This document shows, one piece after another, positions 34,301 through 49,000 of a stretch of 64,000 bases of DNA (position 1 is its first letter; each line of letters begins with the position of its first letter). Origin of the DNA: Riptortus pedestris. Lineage: Eukaryota; Arthropoda; Insecta; Hemiptera; Alydidae. A program made the position numbers and the translations under genes. The DNA lies in NCBI GenBank assembly GCA_019009955.1, contig CM032230.1, positions 4,636,001 to 4,700,000 on the forward strand, read 5' to 3'. The notes under the pieces are model-generated. The model searched no databases. It saw nothing but the letters and a program-made list of their open reading frames with translations, and was not told the DNA's origin.

Positions 34301-37300
34301 ACTTATAATTGTAATGTGCTGTAGTATCTAGTAACTGTACACATAATGATTGCTCCCGTTAAGATGGACAATAGGATTATTTTGTAGGAACAAACACGAG
34401 GAATCAGGTTTCCCTGTTGAAGAGAACACTCAAGTGTAACCTGAATTTAAAATTTTTGAAGGACTAGCAACAAATATCAGTGATACATTTTTCCATACAA
34501 AAGTATTAATCCTCATCCCCTAATTACAGGTGTTAAAACTATGCTTGTAAGCACTACAGTACTAAACACATATTTAGACTTCCCTCTTGATTCTCCCAAA
34601 AATTGGGAAGTTAACGTCATACTTTTGTTTAACCCAACACCAATGAATTAAAAATATCACTAAGGTTGGAAATTATACTATATCCTACTAGCACTATACG
34701 GCAAAACTATATTGATATCTTCTCAATAACATTGTGTAAATCTAAGACATTAAGGATAAAATTCTGTGGTCATCTATTAAGAACCTGAACATTATAAATG
34801 TTGAAGAGAGCTGAGGACATTGTACAAAATGTACCTAATGTGTTTATCATCAACCATTACAATCATGCCATATCAGGAAGCTTAGAAATACTTACCTTCC
34901 ACTAACACTATCAAGCAAAAGTTTGAATATATGCTACATTAGCCAATATTGTGAGGTATGCAAAAACTAAATTAAAACAGTCAGTCACGCAGGACCTGTG
35001 TAAACTAAGCAGATTTCCAACATGCTGATATAACACACTACTAATCTTATCTCACTTAACATTTGAGTTATAAAAAAATGTATCGAACAACAACTGTAGA
35101 CCATCAATTGCTTAACAAGATTGGTTCAATAACATTTTAATATCCAACCCATTACAATCAAGATATTATTACTTTTGGAATCTTCCCCCTCCCTATACCC
35201 TTACTATTCTATCTCCGAATTCAGCCAATAACAAATATCATTTTTAGTGTTGACCAAAAAGGTTAAATATTGAGTATAGTATAGATCAAATAACCATTTT
35301 CAAAACAAGAACGTAAAATCATATTTAATGATGTCATCACACAACGAATTAACTTGTATCTCACAAATTAAAAGTTCTTTGAAAATCATAATTGGTATTT
35401 AGCCTTCGAATGAAGCAGTTAATGATACAACAGATTGTTGTTAATATGACATGAGGAGTGGGGGTTCATGAATGGCCGTAAACTTAAATATGGAAATATC
35501 TCGGTTAATATTCATATAGAGAAAACAGGCATATAACAGCGTTTATAGAACATTACATTTGCATTAAGATTGATTCTATACAATTTTCCGATCTGTCACA
35601 TAATAGGGAGATAATTTTGAACCTCCCATTTCCCACCAGTGTGATTAACCTATTAATGAACTTTATTTTTAGTTTTGCATGAAACACTTATATATCGAGT
35701 TTGGTAATGATTAAACAAAAATTGAGGCATTAACAAATATATATATATAATTTTGAACGGACCTCATTTTCGTCATCCCTGAACGAAATCAATGGACATT
35801 TGAAGAAAATTTTTCAAAAATTGCGTCATGAATACGACCCCAATAGCTTATTTCCCTTGAAGATGTGACTTTTTTGCCTTTATCAGACTTAAATTCCCTT
35901 TAAGACCAAATGTCTCAAGATTGGGTCAATTAGTATAGATGGTTTGTTTGTACAGCAGTCAGAAAATCTACCTTACATTTAAAAAAAAAATAAAAAAAAA
36001 TCCTTTGACAAGAAAACCTCTCATATTAAGGGGACATGCAAATCAACATAATATGATTCTGGATATTTAAAGAAATATATAATCATTGAGGTTTTCTTAC
36101 AATCATTTATCAAGTATTTTTCAGATAAAAAGTATGAGTAATGATAAATATAAAGATTTATTTTTATTTCAAATATTAAAAATGTAAAAGAGAAGTATAG
36201 TAAATAACTGTAATTGCTTAGCACATAAAGCAGTTATAATTATTATTCGTATTCTAAATGATTAGAAAAGTAATTACCTCTTCATTGTGATTCAAAATCC
36301 ATTCCTCGAATAACTCTCTCGATCTTTTTTTGACTTTTTCAGGATCCATTGGTGTTTGTGCCCTTACTGGAGGCTGCTCCTGTTCGGCAACAGGTGTTTG
36401 CGGAGGCTGGCTCGATTTACCACGGACTCTAGAACTGTCTCGCGATGGTGGGTTAGAACTCTGCCCACGATTAACCCTGTTGTCTCGGTCCCTATCTAGA
36501 GCTGCAACACAAATAATTACAAATGAACACATCTATTATTAAAACAAATGATATAAAATTTCAGCTCCCCAGAACAAACATTCATGTCAGAAATAGTGGT
36601 TGACATTTTTAACTTTATATATCATCCTTAAAGTGGTAGAGATTTAAATTTGAAATAAATATTGTTCACTCAATTATTTATCAAGTATATCCAACATTCT
36701 TTGCACAGCCTACAATGCCTTCAGGAGTACAAATAAACTGTTGATTTCTCTGGAGTAATAGAATAATGTGTAAGATAGACGTTATTATTATAAACAAAAA
36801 ATGATTTGGCTTTAACCGCCGGCACTCAAGCTAAGCCTTTTACTTCTTGCTCATATTTCCTTCAGATTTATTCTTACAATCCAATAGAAATAGATGTTTC
36901 GTCACTTACTCTTAAACCAAATTTTTAAAATATTATTTATTAAATGTAGACAAGTCAAAAATAAGGAATAGAATACTCTATTAATCAAGCTTAAATAGAA
37001 ATAGAATAAAGAAAACCAAATAAAAAAATGACTGGTTCAACTATCTAAGAAGGGCCCAAGGCCTGCCATTTGACTTTGATAAGTACAGAATAGAAATAGA
37101 AAAGGAGTAATAAAATAAGTAATATAAAATATAAAGGCACCTTCTCGCACGCTTTGCACTGCCCTTTCTTTCTCTAGAGAAGATGAAGGTGTAGCAGCTT
37201 TCCTGGGACCCCTTAAAACAATAATACAAGTTGAGGAATAAAAATACTAAATAAATAGGAGGATTTAATTTCAATTTTAATTATACATACATCATGGAAG

Positions 37301-40300
37301 TCATAGATTTCCTATCATCTGCTCCAAGGAGAGCAAATTTGTTAGCAAGTTCTGGCCTCTTAGGTTCACTGCCTCCACTCCTCTTAGCATTAGAGCCGGA
37401 GTTCCACTGACTGAACTGCCCGTACGAGCCCAAGCTCAGTCCACCAGCTGGCTCAGTATCTATACCCTTCAACAAACAATTGATAAAAAATTAACTCATA
37501 ATATCTACCTTTAGGAATCAGTGATTTAAAAACAAACTGTCAGTGTCCAGTGAGGGGGAAAAAACCTAGCCTGTTTGTTTGTTTCATATGGTTTTAGGGC
37601 GAAAAACTAATAGGCTATCATCGCCCTGTAGTATCTATAAATTTTGTTGTTCATCAAGTACCTGCATTTTACACCTAAACTGTGTTTATATAAATTGTCA
37701 ATATTGTAATTTTTGTAAATTTGTAATTTTCACAAAATTAAACAATTTATCTGTCCCTTTGGGGTCATCTCCAAGGGCCATTGCTAAAATATTAATTAAC
37801 TCCCACTTTATTAAAAAAAGGTCAAACTCAAACATTCCGAAAAGACCCATTTCAATATTTTATAAAGCCACTCAAGTTTCCACATTTAACCAAAGGGGGG
37901 GAAGGCTTTTTCATTCTGAAATTCCAACCAGCCCCCCCCCAGTGCACTGCTCACCAGTAAATCATAGATCTACCTAGAGAAAGAATCCACAAACCATCAA
38001 TTTGCTTTCCGGTACGAATGGCAGATACACTTAAGTAGAGTGGTTTCCAATGAAGGAAAATATACAAATTTCATGGTTGGCTTTACCCCATTTCCTAGCC
38101 TTCAATAATTGAAGATTAAATTCCACGAGTTTGCACAGATGCATCCTCAAATAAATTAAAATTCTGTCATGTAAGGGCTGTGCAAACTAAGCTATTTCCC
38201 ACGAGCTGGAATATGACACATTGATAATCTCATCTTACTGTTTATATTTCTCCCGAAATAAGAAGTCTATGTAAACAAGAATCAAAATACCAGCTGGATA
38301 CGAGATGTTATGATGCCGCCACTGATTAATAAAAAATGCAAATACGTCAATGTTTGGGAGCCAGAACATAATTTTTCTCATTTCCTGGGTAGGATCAATG
38401 AGCATGAAAAATGATCAATCGGCTTCAGGTTTTTTATTCATATTTTTTTTTATATGTTGGTAAGCCCTTTAGAAAAAGAATAGGAACCTCTCATATTAAG
38501 GGGACATTTTAATCTGCATTATTATACTTCAGAAAAATGAACAGAAATATAATCATAGAGGTCCGAAATGTTAACTACTAGGCTATAAATTCAAGTGTGA
38601 ATGTTATGTAAGTCAAAGAAAAAATGCTGTGCTAACCAAAACACAATATAAGGGCCACGTACCAGATCAATTTAATTTTTTACCAATTTTAACTTTCAAT
38701 AATTTGAAATTATACAAAACAATGAATTTTTGGATCATTAAATTAAAAACAAATGAAGTGTCCTGTAATAGTTACGGAATTCAGAATAACCTTCTAATAA
38801 ACTTAGTTTATTATCAGCTATATCCACTGTGCACACTAAAAAAAAAAATCTTGCAAAAGTGCCTACCTTAAGATGCTGGAGCTTAGAAGGTTCAAAGGCG
38901 TATGTCCTGAACTTGTTAGTCGACACGTGCCATCCATCAGGATCTTGGTTATTGTTACCTCCACCGCCTCCTCCTAAAAAGTATTTCAATATAATCGTGG
39001 CAGAGTAAGATGTCAAAATCAATTATTGAAATAAATAAGACAATAGTCATTATTTAATTATCAGTATGTTCTAACAAAACAGAGTCCACTCTTAAAATTT
39101 AACTTTAATATTTGTGCTAACTATTCTAAGGTACAACATAAGCTAAACGAGGATGAATATTGTTAACAAGCTCTATTTTAAAATTTTCTACCACGCCAGG
39201 AGTGGGAGTTTACTTTCATTAATATTGATTTTATTGTAAAAATGTAAAGATTGAATTGTGCTTAGAATCCATATTCTGGTCCTAAAACATTATTTAAATT
39301 TGATTATGAATTTGAATATGTTTATTCCAAATTCCGGTCACTAAATAGAATTTCTTTAGGGAATGAAATTTGTTAGCATGCAATATAGGTACACTTCTCG
39401 CATTGACAGGAGTAAGGGTTTACTTTGGATATAATAAATGTCTATGGGAAACCAAATTTAATTCAATCTACTACGAAGAAAGAATTTTCCTAATTATAAA
39501 TTATTTTCCGTGTGCTCAGTAACTTATGAGAGTTTAGCCGCAATATGGACAATTACACAATAATAAGCTTCACTTTAAAGGCAAAAGACAAATGTCCACA
39601 CATCCCTGTAATGAATAACATATGGAATTTACAAAAGCTAAAAAATGGTGATTTCTAATTACAATCAGGAAAACACCAATTGCTAAATATATTATTGCAC
39701 TTTCAAAATTCTCAAAATAAATGAAACGTGTAATTACTTGGGCCTCCTCTTCGCCTATCATCCCTGTCGTTATGTTTGGAACGAGGCGTATTAGACTGAA
39801 GTAGGGCAGTTTCCATCATTGTTTCTCGCTCTGCATCCTTCTGGATCTGTTCCATTGTTTTGGGGTTATTTTCGTCACGTCTAGGAACCCATCTATTTGA
39901 TCTTAATTCAATGACATCCTGAAGCATGAATCTTACTCTTGATGAGACTTTGGAATTGGCAGATTTTTGGGATAGCTTCCTCATTTTGTTAAAATATTCG
40001 TCTAGATCCTGAAATTGAACATAATAAATTAAATTACTTAGGACTATGAAGGCACAAATAAATTAACAATTTAAACCTCTTGAATAAGTTCTAATATTAA
40101 CATATTACATTATATTCTCCTAATCTTATGAAAATTCAAAGGGGTCAATATTTCCTACCAAACACACTCTCACATAAAATCAGAATAAATAGAAACATAA
40201 GAACCTCTCACACTCAGGGGAAATAATCTCCAATAAATTGATTTGGAAAGTGAAAAAGTATATATCATAAGAGGTCCATCACTGCAAGGGAATGCCAAAA

Positions 40301-43300
40301 CTGAACTAAGGGCAGGAAATCCTTTGGCACAACTATAACTACACAGGTTGAATTATTATAGCCAGTGGGCTTCCACAGTTTGCCTGGCTAGAAGCGAGGG
40401 ACAACCTCTTAACCCACCTTTATTTATCTTAGCAGCATAAAATAAAGATTTTCAATTAAAATATAATTCTGATTGAATTTGGTCATTCCATTCCAAACAT
40501 CATGTTTCCACTTCTTGAAATGTGTTGAAACACCTACTATGGACGGAAGTGTGCCATAGGCAGAGACAGGTGGTAATCCAGAGATCTCGACTAAAGAAAA
40601 AACACCAAATTCCAACTCCTAGATTTTTTCTTTGGTAATCTTAGATATGAAGGGTCTTGCACTGTCTTCTTGGTTAAGAACTTACTATTCCTATTCACCC
40701 CACCAGTACAGGATACGATTGGACTAGAGTTATGTGAACTCTCTCAAGTTGGGCAGAAAAACCTGTGAGATAATTCTAGACCTTCAGGGAATAACTAGTA
40801 GTCAAGTAGACTTTACCCTCAAAATCCCAACATCTATGTGTCAACTTGCAAATCATTTCCTACTAAAGAAAATTAAAAAAACATTTCTCAGGTATGGACA
40901 AAGATACTTACTTTACTATGGCCAGGTGACTGAGCTTCTAGTTCTTTGCCGACGGTAGTCAAAAGTTTGCATAAGCATTCCAGTGACTCTTCTTCAATTT
41001 TCTCTAACAAAGTTTTAATACAACCATGCATAATATTGGCAGTAAGCATATTCAATTTGAAGAGTTCGCCTATAAACCTAGAAAGGAATATATTCATATA
41101 TTAGATAATTGATTAAATAACATCTAATATAATCAATATGAAAAGCTAGGATGTCAAAACTGCTGAGCTCACCTCTCTACTTATTTATTACTCAACTAGC
41201 TAAGGTACCTGGCTTCGCCCGGGCTGAATGAATGATGATGGTATTTTTGTTGGGCTTAACTTTGTACAATAATTTTACATTTTCCCGTCTCAATGCTAAG
41301 TTACTCTAAATAACAAAATATGCAACTCTTGATATGTACTTATTTACCAAAAAAACAATAGGAAACGAAACATTGCTATTTTTAATTTCTGGCCTCCCTT
41401 ATATAAGAGTGCTGCGTTCGAGTTCAGGGATAGAATACATTTATTTTTTTTTATTGTGCAGTTACCGACTTTGATGCTGAGTTTCTATTTGACCTCACAC
41501 AGCATTGTGAGGGGATTTGAGAAGCTAATTAAATAAAGAAATAGAAATATGTTCATATTACTACAGAATAACTAATAGTTGAAATAATATTTTTAAGTCA
41601 AATTCATACCATAGGAAAACCATATTTTTCAACAATTAATTTGTCAAGAAAATGTAACGGAGCAATAAGTAGTTCTTTCAAATAAAAACTATGAATTTTG
41701 AATGAATATAGATACAAAAGCACTTGGCCAAGTTACGAATATCTAGTTATAACTAAATACAGAATACCCTGAAATATATTTGAGAAAAATGTTCTTAAAT
41801 AAATATTAAAAAAAAGTCTTAAAAAAGAAATAAAAAGTGTTGCTAATCTTTAGAAGTTATATCACTCACCTTGCTAAACCTACATATTTAACCCTAATCT
41901 TCCTTTCTTCTTCCTCTAAAATTAATTGCAATTCTTTTTTCTTTTCCTGAAAATAAATGTGTATTATTAATAAAATATCATATAGATAATTCTAAAATTA
42001 AACAGTGAACAATGTAAAATTATATTATTTACAGAGCTGAGGTAAATTAACATATTATCAATAAAGGCCAACATTTATAGCAACAATAAAAAAAAAATTC
42101 ATATAGAAACTACATTTGATATAAGTCCAGAAAAAAACAGACTTCGACACCAGATCCTTGTCCTCATATTAACACGTTCAGTACGGACTTGAAAAAAGTG
42201 GTCTATCCACAAGTACGGCAAGGGGTCAATCGACCCCGTACTTATGTCCCCTTTTAATGCGCTACTACCACTCGGAAAATGAACTAAATTGCCATATTCA
42301 AACATTTTTTTACTCTTTGGACATCAAAAAATATAAGGCAGTCACAGGCCGTGTTTTCATCAATTTATTGTTACGTGACTTAGAAATGAATATTATTTAC
42401 CTTACATTTTTCACCTTGTCGGGAACTTTTTTTCTCCTTTTTGTGATAATTTTGGTGATCAACAAAGGATTTTAATTTTTGTTATACATTAAAATGGGTG
42501 AATATGAATTAACTTTAAATTACGACACATTACAATCAAAATTTATTAGTTTATAAAGATAAAATTACAAAACGAGAAAAGCAACTAGGAACTAGGAGTT
42601 TAGTTTAAACAAATAATTGGAAAATGAACATAATAAAGAAAAAATATGAATAAACAAATAATTATTTTGTAATTAACAATTCTTCATTATAACAATGGTT
42701 AGGACATAGATTTATGGCAGTTGTTGAAGCATTGTAGACAAGTGCCTTCATGTTGCACTCTTCACAATACGTTCTAACTTTTTTTACTTTTTTGTCTGCT
42801 TCTTTCGAGGACAATGTTTTTCTTAATTTTTTGTAACACCCGAAACACTTTTTTAATAAAGCTAAATCCACTAATTGTCGGCCACGTGATTTACACATTA
42901 TACAGATTAATGTTTCGAAGCTATGTAAATAACAGAACAAGCGGTTCACAGAAAAAGCACGTGAAATAACACGGGGCTATATGAGCCCGTGCCTGACTAA
43001 AGCCCAAATACCCTCCAGGCCGGCACGGGGTCATAAAGCCCCGTGCATTTTTCAATGATATACGACGTATTTTTTGGATTTGAAATACATAAACATACTA
43101 TTTTTAATTATATTTACTAGTACAAAGCAAAAACCGTCAAAGTATTTTTTGAACATTTATCTTCAAAACCGACCCGCCCTGGGAGACAGTTACGTATGGG
43201 GTCAATTGACCCCGTGCTGTACTTAACGTGTTAAATCAAATAAACAAAATGTTTGGTTGTATTCTTCATTTAAAATTATTTCCTTTGAAAGAGATGAGAC

Positions 43301-46023
43301 ATCTTCATTCCAATCAACAGATCAAACAATTTCATAGAATGCAATTTATATATCCTTTACAAGATACAAATTTTTTTTATCTCTAAGTACAGAGAAATTT
43401 TTTAAAATGGGAAATGTCAAGCCGAAACTAGTCAAACTGGAGCTACCTTCTTGTCAGTGACTCTTGTTCCATAAACTGAAGAGTTGACAAATATATTAAA
43501 AATTGGAAACAAATAATAAAACAGCTTGGTTACTTGAGAAATGTTTTCTTTTATGTTGCTATTTGAAATGTTGACATGAAAACTTTTTGAGTAAGCTCTT
43601 CATTTTTTTTATTTCTCTAGTTATTTTATAAAATATTTGATAACTAAAGTTAACAAAAACTGAATAAAAAAAATATTTATTATATACCTTATTATCTTCA
43701 GCGCCCATCTGTTTTTGAAGTTCTGCTATCCTTTCATCATCAGATTTCTTACCTTCTTCACCCGTCTCTTCTTTTTTCTTTTTCTCAAACATCTGCTGAC
43801 ACCGGGTTAAAAGAATTTTCCTAAATGATGTTCCATCATTGCCTTCATTTGATTCTTTGATTACTAACTTTCCAAGGTTTTGGCATAACTTGGCATAAGC
43901 TCTTGAAAATGAGGGCTCGTCAACAGCCTGCAAAAAAGAATTGTATTAATTTATTTAGTGATGAATTCCTTAAATAAAATCCTTATTCCCACCCTGGCTA
44001 GAAAAGGGTGGTAACCTGTAGATAACCCACCACAATTAGACATAGTAGCAAAAAATTAATATTAACAAATAATAATGAAAAGTTGAAATCATAAATCTTT
44101 TTTCTGATCAGATTTTAGCCATTAATGAACTTGATATCTAATTAGACATAAATGATTTAAATATTTGTAACAATTAAATAAAAATAGTAGTCATTAGAGG
44201 GATAACGTAGTGTGTGCATGTGTGTGTGTATATACTAGGCTAAGGTACCCGGCGATGCCAGGGAAATCATTGTTGATTGACAAATGATGCTATTCTTATA
44301 GGAAGACTTTAATGTGTACAAATACACTTCACTTCACGACGACGTAATGTTTTTCTGAAATAGCCAATCCTAAAGGGTAAATTTTGGGTATTTATAAAGT
44401 AGAAATTTATGTTATGAAGAATAAATAAAAATGTGTTCCTAACCTATCCCTCTACACTTTTTGACTCACCGTTTTAGAATAATTCAAACCATTATCGTGA
44501 ATAGCATTTATTACAATTAAATACCATCTATAATGAACAAATTTCCTTTCAAAAACCAATCCGAGCACATGCAGTTTAAGCATAGTTTAGCATGTAAGGT
44601 TATATTCGTAATAGTAGATCTCAGAGGAAATCACTTCCCGTAATGCCAGCATTTCACAGGAAATAAGTAAACTCAATTAACTTTATTAGCCTCCCATCTA
44701 TTTCCGCTCTCGCATTAGTTATCAACATTCTTCTCCTTAAATTATCGATTGTAATAATTTATCTACCTCATGGAATTAAATAATAGTGTTACCCTAAAAA
44801 TTAATTTCATTTAAATTCAAAAGGCTAGTCGAGGGGAAGAGATCGATGCCGTCCCTGCAACCTTAGTAATACTTTAAACAATTATATCGAGTTTAAACGC
44901 AAATGGTCTTTTGTCATTAACGTTTAATTGTTATGATAGTAAATATTTGTTTCAATAACATGAAGATATCGGAAATAAGATAATATATTACCAAAATCAA
45001 AGAGTTTGATTCCCTACTACTTCCGCTATCACTCCTTGAGGAAATTCAGGATGATTTTGTTTAAATAATACATTATACAAATTAAATAATGGAAATGCTC
45101 TTATAGTTTAAATTTCTATTGGAAATAAATAACAAAGTTATTTTCTAGGGAAAATAAATAAAAGAGGGGGGGGGGGCAGATTTTTATAATCTCACTAATC
45201 CGAATCATACCTAGAACTAAATAATCGAAATAGATTATTTAAAGACTAAAACATAACATTATTTGTCATAATATGCCTATATTAAAAACACTTAAATAAG
45301 TACTAATAAAATCGTAGACTACCGCTATAGATTTAGCCTATATCCCTTATTTATTTCATTTTACGACAAAAATGAATGAAACAAAAGTTGCTCTAAATAA
45401 CAAAGTAAACAACTTTTGTTATGTGCACGTTTGCTGAAAAACAAATAGAAAATGAAATATCGCAAATTTTTACTTCAGGCCTCCCTTACAACCCCCACTC
45501 CCTTACATCCCACCACGTCCCTAGAAATGTTGGTATGGTTTATGATAATTAAGACGTCACTGCTAATACACATACCGAGTTTTATTTAGTTTGGTTGGGT
45601 CTTTTGTGCCAAATAATATTGTTGACTCATAACGCATTTAAACTTCGGAATACGACAAAAGTGTATATAACAAAAGTTACTCTAAATAACAAAATAAACA
45701 ACTTTTGTTATGTGCATATTTGCCGAAAAACCAATATGAAACGAAATATCGCTATTTTTAATTTCAGGCCTCCCTTATAACCCCCACTCTTGTTCGTCTC
45801 AGAGAAAATTAATATAGCCTAAAGTCTAAGTTGGGTTAGTAGTAACCAACACCAAGTAGTACATACCAAGTTTCATAAAACTTGGTTCAGCAGCTTATGC
45901 GTGAAAAGAAAACAAACAAACAGACACCAAAGAAACAAAATGCAGTTATGGTGTCTATGACATGTTGAAACGAAGTTATCGCGAAATGTCGAGAAAAAAA
46001 TCAATGTACAGACAGAGGTTACA

Positions 46024-46087
<64 letters not shown>

Positions 46088-49000
46088 AATAAGCTATATT
46101 TTTGTAATTGACTATGAAAGATTGGTAACTTGAAGAAATCAAATCCGTGTGTCATCAGTACATCCTCAAATGATGATTCTCTCTGAAGGAAAATGTTTGA
46201 AATTCATCAATTAAAAATTTCATACATGCAAAATAAAACATAAGATAATACCTTATCAAAAACCAGTTCGACAACTCCTTTCAGCCGCTCATGAGTATCA
46301 ATAGGAAGTTCAATAATTTGTTCCATAAGCTTCTCGAACTTTTGTGGAGTCAGTTTATTAAGTATGCCTCTCACCCTCTTGTACAAATTCTACAAAAACA
46401 AAAGATAAAATGAAACCAATTGCAATAAATCTTCATAGTAAAAAGTCATTCGACTTTATTTATGTCTACCATACATTCAGTAAGAATCACTCTTTACTCC
46501 AGCGGTTTCCAACCTGGGAGGCGCCAAAAATTTTAAATAAAAACATATACCATAATATGTACAAATAAATGTAACTTAATATCGTAACATAAAATTTATT
46601 TTATATTACTTATATATTTATTATATACATATATAATGTATATGTACATGTATATTAAAATAATAATAACATGGGGAGGCGTACAAAAAAATGTTTTCTT
46701 TCAGGAAGGCGTAGTAGCGTAAAGGTTGGAAACCACTGCTTTACTCTGAAACCAACAAATTTATATTCACAATTAAAAAGAAACATCATAGTTTTCCATT
46801 ATAGAATTTTATTTGATAGAAACATCCTTCTAATATTGTATCAAAATATATGAATAATGCATTGTATTACTTGGGAGAAAAATAAAATATACAGTTACAA
46901 GTTATTTTCTTACCAATACAGTGCTAAAAAAGAATCAATTGTTGTACTTAAGTTATTGGTAACTGAAATATGTTTATGAATTTTTATAAAAATTGGAAAC
47001 CTACTATTTCTCTTTTATCTATTACTATAACTGTATAGTGATTTTGAAGACATAAAAAACCATGTTACTAAAGGACAGTGAGGTGAGGACCATCTTCAAG
47101 CTGCTGTAGTGAGTAGTTGCCAAAGCAGCTTTGCCATGGCAAACCATGTCCAGTGTTGGACTATTGGTAGGTTACAGCTAGTCTCGACAAGTTCAAAGTC
47201 ATAGCAATGGTCCATTTTGATTTAAGGTTGTTTTTCATTTGAGGTAAGTTTTGACCTATTTATTTTAATGTTCTTATGTGTTTTCTTCTTAAATAGAATA
47301 TGTACTCGTTTCCAGACAATCATTTCTTTTTCAGATTTTGGTAGTCAAATATTTTAAATATTAAAATTAGGAACATCAGAAAAAAAAAATACAGAAATAT
47401 TTTTCGAAAAATTAGAAATTTAAAGGAAAAAAAAAACACTAAATAAGAATTAGCTGCCAATGCAGTGTTATAAGTTATGAATCAAAAAGGAGGATGGAAT
47501 AAAGTTGCAGAGTACAGTAAAGTAAATTATATATTGTCAACTTTTTAATATATCATAAATCAAGGAATTCCATGTTTACTTTCACACACATCCAATCAGT
47601 AATTGTGTTTAAAATAATTATTTTGTTTTTATTTCAGAGTTAAAAAGGATGTACCATGAAATCATTTTAATGATAGAGAATATACATCCAAAATCTAATT
47701 GAAAGAAAAAATTAAATTAGGAATTACTAATGAGTCAATGAGATAAAAAGTAATGTTGTGTTTTATAGAGGGAAAAAAGGTATTACGTTGGTGGGAACAG
47801 AGCTGGAATTGTGACCACCTACCCCAATATCTTTCCCTAGTAATATCAGAAGTGAACCACCCCTCCCTGATTGTAAGGGCTAATGATTTTTTTTATGCAT
47901 ACAAAATTCCACTATGACACACATATCTGTCAAGTAAAATAAAGATGTTTCAATGTTGACAAGGAAATGAGGAACAAAAGTATAATTACCTCAGTCTTGA
48001 CATCCTCTTCTGACAATTTAGGCGGGGTTTTACAGCGCTCGGGTTTCCAGCCGCCTCCCTTTGCAGCCCAGTGCAACTCTTCATCCGTATCATTCTTATA
48101 CTGTGAACTCGGATACATCCCTTTACTACGACCGCCTCCGCCACCTCCACCTGGCCTACCTTGCTGCGAACCTCTTTTGCTGTATGTCATCTGCAATAAA
48201 TAAACAAACAATAACAATAAAAGCTTACAAGTATGCCATGGGCGGCTGTGAAAACTAAGCAGATTTCCCATGTGCTGGACATGGTTATGGATATGACATT
48301 TATTCTCCATTTTTCCTCTTTAAAAGGAATCCTATGTAAACAGAATTTCAAATGAGCTAGAAATAAGATGTTTAATGGCTCAGGTGATAGAAATGAAAAT
48401 TGCATTAAAAAGGATTGGGGAGGGAGGGTTACTGAAGGCTGAAAGCTAAAAAATACAAATCTCGGTTAACATTCAATATAGAAAAGAAGTCCCTTCATGC
48501 AGGGGCTTTGTCAACTAAGCAGATTTCCCACGTGAAGTTTTACAGTAGAGAAATTTTACAAGCCAAACAGTTACGGAAACAGCCAAACTAGCTTTTGGCA
48601 GAAACTCACGACTAGAACCAAAGTTAGCTGATCTCATCTCGTCCGTTATCTGCACACACTTAATAAAAATGTAAATATCTCGGTAAATATTCAAGATAGA
48701 GAATAAATGTATAGAACAATATTTATAGTAAATTTAATTTGCAATAAGATTGATTCTATAAAATTTTTTGATCAGACGTTTGGTAACGGAGATATTTAGA
48801 AAATCCTCCCCTCTAAACCCCCCCCCCCTCCCATTGATCCGATTTCAGCCGTTAACGAACTTCATCTTTATTTTTACATTAAACGTTTAAATATAAAGTT
48901 TGGTAACAATCAAGCGAAAATTACGACCGCTAGAGCGTTCTCAACAGACATATATATATATATATAAATTTTGAACAGACCTCATTTTTGTCATCTCCTG

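Noticed and set aside
36330..36542. 70-codon plus-strand frame
   Set aside because: It is the antisense shadow of eIF4G exon 15. The same applies to 47967-48258, 55922-56134, 30012-30194 and 33700-33882.
37579..37977. 132-codon plus-strand frame
   Set aside because: Lies in an eIF4G intron, has no recognisable domain, no splice support and Cys/Ser-rich random-looking text; probably chance.
47050..47200. Possible tRNA or structured RNA in eIF4G intron 6
   Set aside because: Some local complementarity, but no A/B boxes or cloverleaf could be drawn.
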